A DNA stretch of 18,607 nt from CAYVUV01 sp964455095 (GTDB taxonomy: Bacteria; Desulfobacterota; Binatia; HRBIN30; CADEER01). The notes under the pieces are model-generated. The model did no database searches and was not told the DNA's origin. It saw nothing but the letters and a program-made list of their open reading frames with translations. The stretch covers positions 1-18,607 of the forward strand of contig CAYVUV010000111.1 in NCBI GenBank assembly GCA_964455095.1. Reading direction: 5' to 3'. How positions within the stretch are numbered: the first letter of the stretch is position 1; each line of letters opens with the position of its first letter. A program made the position numbers and the translations under genes. Shown here piece after piece: positions 1-5,704 of the stretch.

Positions 1-43
1 TGTTGTTGGAATGCAGATCGATCCCACAGTACAATCCATTCAT
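1..43 (-). CDS. IS110-family transposase, N-terminal fragment (runs off window)
   Basis: Read on the minus strand, the first 43 bases give a start codon at 43-41 and 14 codons: MNGLYCGIDLHSNN. The Y-x-G-I-D-L-H-S start is characteristic of IS110-family (DEDD) transposases; D9 would be the first catalytic acid of the RuvC-like domain. A GGAGG ribosome binding site (bases 55-51) sits 7 nt before the ATG, which supports a real start. The rest of the gene lies outside the window, so integrity, group (IS110 or IS1111) and the other element end cannot be judged. The identification rests on a short but distinctive N-terminus. Confidence 0.75.
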   Translation of the reverse strand, partial: MNGLYCGIDLHSNN

Positions 44-168
44 CTCCACACCTCCTCCCCACGGGTTGGTTGCGTCGGTCCGGTTCAACCGAACGTTACA
101 ACCCGTGGGGTGAGGCCTTCCAGATGATCTTCAGGGGAGGTGGATTCCGAGAGAGCTACCTCCCCCAG
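44..168 (-). ncRNA. candidate IS110 bridge-RNA region
   Basis: In the IS110 group, the non-coding end upstream of the transposase encodes a structured bridge RNA that pairs with target and donor DNA; in the IS1111 group it lies at the other end. Here the 125 bases upstream of the transposase start fold into a large hairpin (51-117) and a smaller one (134-141 pairing with 158-165). Location and structure fit, but I cannot identify target- or donor-binding loops without the element's other end and its insertion junctions. This is inference from family knowledge. Confidence 0.25.
51..117 (-). repeat. strong hairpin overlapping the transposase ribosome binding site
   Basis: Bases 57-68 (ccccacgggttg) are perfectly complementary to 99-110. 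The stem extends outward with one bulged position (cctc at 51-54 against gagg at 114-117). A smaller stem (tcggt/accga) sits inside. The outer strand at 51-55 is also the transposase Shine-Dalgarno, so in the transcript the ribosome site would be partly paired. Confidence 0.75.
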
Positions 169-191
169 CCCCCTCCTTGGAAAGGAGGGGG
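169..191. repeat. intergenic palindromic repeat (10-bp stem)
   Basis: CCCCCTCCTT at 169-178 pairs perfectly with 182-191 around a 3-nt loop. It lies 20 bp past the stop codon of the minus-strand acyl-CoA dehydrogenase. It could end that transcript, but no T-run follows on that strand. It resembles the CT-rich/GA-rich palindromes dispersed between genes in many high-GC genomes. A second hairpin (134-141 with 158-165) abuts it. Confidence 0.7.
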
Positions 192-210
192 AGCAAGCAA
201 AAGCGAGCCT

Positions 211-2511
211 CTAGAACGAGTGGAGTCGGGCGAACCGCTCGTAGTGAAAGCTGGCATCGCCGAAGAGGGTGCTGGCGATTCGCGCCCGCTTGAAAAACAG
301 ACCGATGTCGTGTTCCTCGGTCATCCCGATGCCGCCAAAGATCTGCAGCGCGTCCTCGGTCACACGTCGTGCCGTGTCGGACGCGAGAGCTTTGGCAGCA
401 CTGGCTGCGAGCGAGGCGTCGTCGCGCCCCTCGTCGATCGCCGCCAACGCATCCTGGACGACGGAGATGCACAGTTCGATTTCACTGAACCGGCGCGCTG
501 CGCGGTGTTGCAGGGCCTGGAACGAACCGATCGGCTGGCCGAACTGCTCCCGCGTCATCATGTACTCGAGGGTCATTTCAAATGACGTCGCCATGATGCC
601 GACGAGCTCGCATGCGAGGATCACCGCGGCGCGGTCGATCAGCGCCTCGAGCAACGGGCCGGCCGCGCCCACTGGTCCGAGCAGCGCCGATGCCGCCACG
701 CGCACCGACTCGAATGTCACATGACTCGCCCGGCGCCCATCCAGCAACCGCAACGGTTGGACCGCAACGCCCGGGCTCTTCGGATCGACGAGAAGGAGGG
801 AGATTCCGTCGCGGTCCGTGCCGCCGTCATGCTCGCTGGTTCTCGCCACCACGATCAAGGCGTCGGCGACGCCGCCATCGAGGACAACACGTTTACTGCC
901 TGAGATTCGAAAGCCGTTCGGATCCACATCCGCCCGTGTTTGCAGCGCACCGGGATCAAAACGCGATGCTTCGTCCAACGCCAGCGCGACAATGGATGTT
1001 CCGGCCGCGAGTCTGCCCAGGAGATCGGCGTGCGATGCCTGGCCTCCCGCCAGGCGCAGGCAACTGATCGCGAGCGCGCAGCTCGAGAGCGGCGTGGCGG
1101 CCAGATGACGTCCCACGGACTCAAAGACGACGCCCAACTCGCGGAAGCCCAGGCCGGCACCACCGTCCTCCTCGGGCACCAGGATCCCTGGCCATCCGAG
1201 CTCACAGGCGGCCTGCCAGAACGACGCGGAGAAACCCTGCTCCGAATCGCGCAGCGCTCGCAGGGTCTTCAAGGGCTGCTCTTTGCGCAGAAACTTCAGC
1301 GCCGCGTCGCGAATGAGCTCTTGCTCTTCACTGACGGCGATGGACAGATCGATCAAACCCCCGGGACCGCTCGGCAGACCGAGCACGCGCTTGGCAATGA
1401 TGTTGAGCTGGATCTCGGACGTTCCGCCCTCGATCGTATTGGCCCGTGAGCGCAGCCATTGCACGGGGACGGACAATTCGAAGTCGCTGAACCCGTCGCT
1501 CTGCCAGCCGAAGGCGTCGTTGCCGAGCAGATCGACGATCAGGTCGTAGCGGCGCTGATTGGTTTCGGAGTTGACCAGCTTGAGAATCGACGAGATGCGC
1601 GCCGCGTCCGCAGTGCCACTGCCCAGCCTGCCCGCCCGTCGACTGGTGAGTCGATCGGCTCGCTCCGCGACCAGCTGGCGTGCGAGCCGATCGCGCAGCA
1701 AGGCATCGACGAGGCGGCCGCTCGCATCGGTGCCGATGCGGCGCGTGGCGATCTCGGCGAGGTTCATCCGGCCCGCTCCGCCGGTGAGCGACGACAATCC
1801 CTCGGACCCCAGCATGGACCGCTCGAATTGCAGCAAGCGCTTGGCGATGGTCCAGCCCTTGCCGGGCTCTCCGATCAAGTTCGCCTTCGGAACGCTGACG
1901 TCGGAAAAGAAGACCTCGCAAAACGGCGAACGCCCGGAGATCAGCGTGATCGGTGCGACGTCGACACCGGGACTGCCGAGCTCGACCAGCAGAAAACTGA
2001 TGCCCTCGTGTTTCGGCGCCGCGAAATCCGTTCGCACCAGACAGAAGATCCAATTCGCTTGATCGGCGCCGGAGGTCCAGATCTTCTGGCCGTTCACCAG
2101 ATAGTGATCGCCGCGATCCTCCGCTCGCATCTGGACATTGGCGAGGTCGGAACCGGCCTGCGGCTCGGAGTAGCCCTGGGCCCACGTCGACTCGCCGCGC
2201 GCGATGGGAGGCAAGAATCTCAGGAGTTGCTCAGGGCTGGCAAACTCCATGAGGACGGGGCCGAGCATCGTCAGGCCCGCGTTCACCGGGCGCCGGATGC
2301 CGCGCGCACGCAACTCCTGTTCGAGGACCTTCACCGCCTCCCGATCCAGACCGCGGCCCCCGTGCTCCCTGGGCCAGGCCGGAGCGAGGAGCCCCTCGTT
2401 GGCGAGGCGCTTCGCCCAGGCATCCGTGTCGGAGCGCGGCGGCGCGTCGCTCGCATCGAGCCACTCGCCAAGCACGTGCCGAAAACCCTCCGGAGATTGG
2501 GGAATTTCCAC
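211..2511 (-). CDS. fused two-domain acyl-CoA dehydrogenase (FadE34-like architecture)
   Basis: This 766-residue flavoprotein should introduce the alpha-beta double bond into an acyl-CoA thioester, passing electrons to ETF. It holds two dehydrogenase domains in tandem, about 1-385 and 390-766, twice the usual length. Domain 1 has YSEPQAGSD (114-122), NGQKIWTSGA (140-149) and the catalytic-base segment TIEGGTSEIQ with E361. Domain 2 has the FAD-type REQFGQPIGSFQ (654-665) and QIFGGIGMTEEH (723-734), but the catalytic position reads STLFGDASFH (747-756) with no Glu. One half therefore carries the base and the other the flavin motifs, as in the heterodimeric or fused steroid and branched-chain enzymes (FadE34, FadE26/27 type). 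The substrate is unknown but may be bulky. The start is GTG, with AGGGAG 7 nt upstream (2519-2524) and an in-frame TGA seven codons before it. Confidence 0.93.
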   Translation of the reverse strand: MEIPQSPEGFRHVLGEWLDASDAPPRSDTDAWAKRLANEGLLAPAWPREHGGRGLDREAVKVLEQELRARGIRRPVNAGLTMLGPVLMEFASPEQLLRFLPPIARGESTWAQGYSEPQAGSDLANVQMRAEDRGDHYLVNGQKIWTSGADQANWIFCLVRTDFAAPKHEGISFLLVELGSPGVDVAPITLISGRSPFCEVFFSDVSVPKANLIGEPGKGWTIAKRLLQFERSMLGSEGLSSLTGGAGRMNLAEIATRRIGTDASGRLVDALLRDRLARQLVAERADRLTSRRAGRLGSGTADAARISSILKLVNSETNQRRYDLIVDLLGNDAFGWQSDGFSDFELSVPVQWLRSRANTIEGGTSEIQLNIIAKRVLGLPSGPGGLIDLSIAVSEEQELIRDAALKFLRKEQPLKTLRALRDSEQGFSASFWQAACELGWPGILVPEEDGGAGLGFRELGVVFESVGRHLAATPLSSCALAISCLRLAGGQASHADLLGRLAAGTSIVALALDEASRFDPGALQTRADVDPNGFRISGSKRVVLDGGVADALIVVARTSEHDGGTDRDGISLLLVDPKSPGVAVQPLRLLDGRRASHVTFESVRVAASALLGPVGAAGPLLEALIDRAAVILACELVGIMATSFEMTLEYMMTREQFGQPIGSFQALQHRAARRFSEIELCISVVQDALAAIDEGRDDASLAASAAKALASDTARRVTEDALQIFGGIGMTEEHDIGLFFKRARIASTLFGDASFHYERFARLHSF

Positions 2512-2877
2512 CTCGCAACTCCCTGCGATTCATTCCTCGTCGCGGATGCCGCTCAAGCCAGCCGCGCGCCGCTGCGGACCTGCTGCGAAGCCCCACGCGT
2601 ACCACGGCGCATTTTCCCAACCAAGCCGTGTGATGGATGCGGCGCGGCGGGGGCCACATCCGCTATCGACCTGAGCGGCCGGGCGCGGCATCTACAAGGG
2701 CGTCGCCGGTGCCGCCGCCGGTGAGGGGAACGGCGGCAAGTGGCGAGGCGAGCACACTGCCTCGCAATCGCGCCGGCGCGCCGCACCGGGTCGTCAAACT
2801 GCAGGTACGGCGGCCCGTGACTGGTGCGCCATCGTTCGGCAGACGCGACACAGAACGCGACTACTACGCGCGTGGCC
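2512..2877. other. intergenic region between kinase operon and acyl-CoA dehydrogenase
   Basis: These 366 bp separate two minus-strand genes. The acyl-CoA dehydrogenase ribosome site is at 2519-2524. Open frames here are Arg/Pro-rich and look like GC-rich noise. I see no convincing terminator after the kinase, no clear promoter and no repeat family. The length suggests that the dehydrogenase has its own promoter rather than belonging to the kinase operon. Confidence 0.5.
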
Positions 2878-4107
2878 CTAAGCCTGGAGCGCGTCAGGCT
2901 GGAGCGCGTCAACGCGGACCGGCACGGTGAAGAGAAACGTCGACCCTTTGCCGACTTCGCTGTCGACCCAGATGCGGCCGCCGTGGCCTTCGACGATGCG
3001 GCGCACGATGGCGAGACCCAGCCCCGTCGTCTGCTCGCCGGCCGTGCCGCGCACGCTGGTCTTGCCGAAGGGTTTGAACAGCTTCGGCAGGTCTGCGGCC
3101 GGAATCCCCTGCCCCTGATCCTGCACGGCGACCGTGGCGAAGTCGTCCGTGGCCGTCACGCGGACCTGCACGGCGGTGCCGGCATGGGAGAACTTCACCG
3201 CGTTGCTGATCAGATTGTTCAGCACCTGCTCGATCTTGCCGGCATCGACGGACATCGGCGGCAGCACCGGCGGTCGGCCCAGCTCCACGGTGATCTGTTT
3301 GCGCGCGGCCAGAACCCCGTTCAACGTCACGTTGCGGCGGATGAGCTGAGCGAGATCCGTCGGATGTCGATCCAGTTGCAACTGGCCCGCCTCGATGGTC
3401 GAGACATCGAGCAGGTCGTTGACCAGGCGGAGCATGAATTCGCTGGTGTCCTTGATGATCGTCACGAACTCCCGCTGCTCGTCGCTCAGGACGCTTCCCG
3501 CCTCGGCCTCGAGGAACTCGCTGTACACCAGAATGACGCCCAGCGGACTGCGCAGATCGTGGGCCGCCATGCCGAGGAATCGGTTCTTCTCTGCGTTGAG
3601 CTTCTCCAACTGGGCGTTCTTCCTGGCCATCTCGCGCTGCAGGTTGGCCATTTCGTTGTTCAGCTTGGTCAGCTCATCGAAGAGCGCGCCGTCATGTTCG
3701 CCGCCCCGTGGCGCCGTGCGGCCAAGATCCTTCGCGGTCGCCCGCAGTGCGTTCGCCTGTTCGTTGTTGATCTCCATCAACTCCCCGTTGATGGAGGCGA
3801 GATAGTCGCGCGAGCGCGCCGCGACGACGAAGAATCCGTCCGCGCTCCGCCCGCCGGCAAAGTGAAGCGGCAGCAGCTGGCCGTGCACCGGCACGGTGAT
3901 CTCCCAGTCGTAGGCAGCGTCTCGGGTCTGGAGCTCCTCCAGGAAGTGGTGGGCCTTTTCCTTCACGGCCGCATCCACCAGGTCGGCCAGGTGAGCCCCT
4001 GCAGGCACGCGGGGGGACAAACCGAGATCGTCGCGCAACACCCGGAGGATTCGACCGGCGTGATCGCAGATCACGGCGATGCCGCCAGCCTCCGGAGCCG
4101 CCGTCAT
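2878..4107 (-). CDS. PAS-domain sensor histidine kinase, coupled to B12 sensor
   Basis: This 409-residue cytoplasmic kinase has no membrane segment. Order of parts: a PAS-like fold (about 10-110), a coiled-coil linker (about 143-178), a dimerisation/phosphoacceptor domain with H183 in AAHDLRSPLG, then an ATPase domain with N box (KIEQVLNNLISNA, 291-303), DQGQG (330-334), LFKPFG (343-348) and TGLGLAI (361-367). All catalytic motifs look intact. The frame stays open far upstream to 4953, but that stretch overlaps the B12 gene and is Arg/Gly-rich noise. The real start is the ATG at 4107, which overlaps the B12 gene's stop as ATGA and has GGAG 8 nt upstream. The overlap implies translational coupling, so the kinase probably reads the state of its B12 neighbour. 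No response regulator is in the window; its target is unknown. Confidence 0.9.
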   Translation of the reverse strand: MTAAPEAGGIAVICDHAGRILRVLRDDLGLSPRVPAGAHLADLVDAAVKEKAHHFLEELQTRDAAYDWEITVPVHGQLLPLHFAGGRSADGFFVVAARSRDYLASINGELMEINNEQANALRATAKDLGRTAPRGGEHDGALFDELTKLNNEMANLQREMARKNAQLEKLNAEKNRFLGMAAHDLRSPLGVILVYSEFLEAEAGSVLSDEQREFVTIIKDTSEFMLRLVNDLLDVSTIEAGQLQLDRHPTDLAQLIRRNVTLNGVLAARKQITVELGRPPVLPPMSVDAGKIEQVLNNLISNAVKFSHAGTAVQVRVTATDDFATVAVQDQGQGIPAADLPKLFKPFGKTSVRGTAGEQTTGLGLAIVRRIVEGHGGRIWVDSEVGKGSTFLFTVPVRVDALQPDALQA

Positions 4108-5174
4108 CTGCCTCGCTCCGCCACCAGCCGGGCGGCCAGATCGATGGCCTGCTGCGCGTCGCCCGCCGAAGCGTCCGCGCCGACTTTCCGCCACAAGCCC
4201 GGGTCGCGGTTGAACGGATAGCCGCCGACCAGAATCGTAACGGCGCCCGCGACGGGATCGGCTCGCACCGCGCCGATCAACTCGCGGACCGCCTCGACAT
4301 GAAACGATATCGTGGCGGAGATCGCCAGAATGTCGGCCCGGCGCTCGGCGACGGCGTCGATGACGCTCGCATGCGGCGTGCTCGCGCCCAGGTAGTAGGT
4401 GTTCCACCCGTCCATTTCGAAGAAGTCCGCCACCATGCGCACGCCGAGCTCGTGCAGATCGCCGGCCACGCTGGTGGCGACCAGCGTCCCCGCCCTCTTC
4501 TCCGACGCGAAGATGTGTGGGTAGAGCTGCGACATGATCATCTGCGTGGCCGCACTGCAGTAATGCTCCTGCGCCACGGTGATGCGATTGGTCTGCCACA
4601 GGCGTCCAATCTCGATCTGCGCCGGCTGGAAGACATGCAGATAGATGTCCTTCACCGAGGTACCGTTGGCGACGGCCTCCAGCACCAACCGGCTGGCCAG
4701 GTGCCGCTCGCCGCGTCGCAGTGCGCCGAGGTACTGGTGCGCCAGGGGGGACAACAGCGCGCCGTCGTTCAGGACGGTTGGCAGGTCCTCCGGCATCGCC
4801 GGTATGGCCTCGATCGCGGCGCTGACGAACGCGCCCGCGACTCCGCCCTGCTCCGCCGGCAAGCGCTCGCGCAGCACCTCCGCCAGACATTCCAGATGGA
4901 ATGCCAGATCCGCCCCCAGCACGTGGCGCTGGCCGAGCATGACCTTGGCCCACGCCACGTAGTCGACGAACAGCGCCGGCGTGTTCACGGCAAGCGCCTG
5001 CGCCAGGTAGGCGAGATGGTAGTCCGCGTCCTGCAGCGATTTCTCTCGGCCCGCAGCTCCGTACCGCTGCGCCAGCTCGGGGTGGCGGCCGAACTCGCGT
5101 TCGACCAACAGCGCCGCGATGTGGTGGCGATCGCGCAGCACGCTCGCACCGGCCTGTTGCGTATGCGACTCCAT
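4104..5174 (-). CDS. cobalamin-binding sensor protein, CarH/photocobilin-like
   Basis: This soluble protein has 356 residues. Residues 1-125 form an all-helical domain I cannot name. Residues about 140-222 look like the B12 cap helical bundle, with W193 and E203-H204 in the W-x9-EH spacing that marks adenosylcobalamin photoreceptors such as CarH. Residues about 228-352 are the Rossmann-type B12-binding domain, with DLHELG (239-244, H241 the likely cobalt ligand), a TSVAGD loop (234-239) and VGG (316-318). There is no MerR-type DNA-binding domain and no methyltransferase or mutase domain, so a sensor role is likely. CarH has a second His directly after the Trp that ligates cobalt in the light state; here it is Q194. 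The gene follows the ABM gene by 7 bp and overlaps the kinase by 4 bp. Light sensing is inference; B12 binding is well supported. Confidence 0.9.
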   Translation of the reverse strand: MESHTQQAGASVLRDRHHIAALLVEREFGRHPELAQRYGAAGREKSLQDADYHLAYLAQALAVNTPALFVDYVAWAKVMLGQRHVLGADLAFHLECLAEVLRERLPAEQGGVAGAFVSAAIEAIPAMPEDLPTVLNDGALLSPLAHQYLGALRRGERHLASRLVLEAVANGTSVKDIYLHVFQPAQIEIGRLWQTNRITVAQEHYCSAATQMIMSQLYPHIFASEKRAGTLVATSVAGDLHELGVRMVADFFEMDGWNTYYLGASTPHASVIDAVAERRADILAISATISFHVEAVRELIGAVRADPVAGAVTILVGGYPFNRDPGLWRKVGADASAGDAQQAIDLAARLVAERGR

Positions 5175-5181
5175 CTCAGAC

Positions 5182-5541
5182 CTACGAGCCGACGTGCTCG
5201 AACCGGCGCAACTGCGTCTCGCCCGGCAGCAGCTTGAGCCCCTTCGGCATCCCGCGGTGCGACGCGTGATGAAGATGACTCCGATGCCAGGCGTGGAAGC
5301 TCGCCTCGTCGGTCCAGAAGGTGATCAGCCAGATCTCCTCCGGGCGCTCGAGCGGGCTGATCACTTCCATGCGCAGGTAGCCGGCGACGTCGTCGACCAG
5401 ATGCAGGCGATTGCGGAACGCCGCCTTCACCACCTCGGTCATGCCGTTGGCGATGACGAAGCGACTGAGCGCGACGAAGCCCGGCGGGGGCGCGAGCGTC
5501 TCACTCGGGGGATACGAGTGACTGGCCCGACTCGCTTCCAT
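5182..5541 (-). CDS. antibiotic biosynthesis monooxygenase (ABM)/IsdG-like small protein
   Basis: These 119 residues have the dimeric ferredoxin-like ABM pattern: a first strand VALSRFVI (23-30), a helix, RMEVISP (57-63), then ITFWTDEASFHAWHRS (73-88) and H95. The W76...F82..W85...H95 layout resembles haem-degrading IsdG/MhuD enzymes, in which an Asn, a Trp and a His form the active site. Here the aligned Asn position appears to be Ser26, so haem degradation is not assured; the fold also serves quinone monooxygenases and non-enzymatic proteins. The ATG at 5541 has AAGGAG 5 nt upstream, clearly better than earlier in-frame starts. It is the first gene of the B12 sensor/kinase operon. Supplying or clearing a tetrapyrrole for the sensor is an attractive but unproven role. 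Confidence 0.8.
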   Translation of the reverse strand: MEASRASHSYPPSETLAPPPGFVALSRFVIANGMTEVVKAAFRNRLHLVDDVAGYLRMEVISPLERPEEIWLITFWTDEASFHAWHRSHLHHASHRGMPKGLKLLPGETQLRRFEHVGS

Positions 5542-5566
5542 GCACGCTCCTTGCTCCGATGTCGCG

Positions 5567-5594
5567 AGCATACGGCGCTTCTCGGGGAAAGCAA
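5567..5594 (-). promoter_or_regulatory. candidate sigma-70-type promoter for the ABM/B12/kinase operon
   Basis: On the minus strand TTGCTT (5594-5589) and TATGCT (5572-5567) are separated by 16 bp, a short distance before the ribosome site (5552-5547). It is the best pair I found in this divergent spacer, but both hexamers are imperfect. Confidence 0.35.
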
Positions 5595-5619
5595 TGTCCC
5601 CACTGCCGCCGCCCGCGAA

Positions 5620-5647
5620 GTGACAGCCGGCCTGGGATCGATATAGG
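5620..5647 (+). promoter_or_regulatory. candidate sigma-70-type promoter for the dockerin protein
   Basis: GTGACA (5620-5625, five of six matches to the -35 consensus) and TATAGG (5642-5647, four of six) are separated by 16 bp, about 58 bp before the ATG. It lies back to back with the minus-strand candidate, making 5542-5704 a divergent control region. Confidence 0.4.
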
Positions 5648-5704
5648 GTCGCCGCGCCACGGCGGCCCGCGCACGGCGCGCCGCATCGCGGGGAGGACGC
5701 CAGG

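Larger units (their letters stand above)
1..117 (-). mobile_element. IS110-family insertion sequence, transposase-proximal non-coding end
   Basis: The transposase start at 43 and the structured non-coding DNA before it mark one end of an IS110-type element entering from the left. The outer boundary is not visible. I place it provisionally at the edge of the large hairpin, but it could extend to about 165, where a palindromic genomic repeat begins. IS110 elements usually lack terminal inverted repeats, so the border needs comparison with an empty site. Confidence 0.5.

Noticed and set aside
2553..2912. 119-codon minus-strand frame between kinase and acyl-CoA dehydrogenase
   Set aside because: It overlaps the kinase end and is Arg/Ser/Ala-rich; no ribosome site or domain was seen.
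2824..4221. 465-codon plus-strand open frame opposite the histidine kinase
   Set aside because: It is the mirror of a gene with all kinase motifs; its own translation has no family features.
4108..4953. N-terminal extension of the histidine kinase frame
   Set aside because: The frame is open, but its translation is Arg/Gly/Ala noise overlapping the B12 gene; the ATGA overlap gives a better start.
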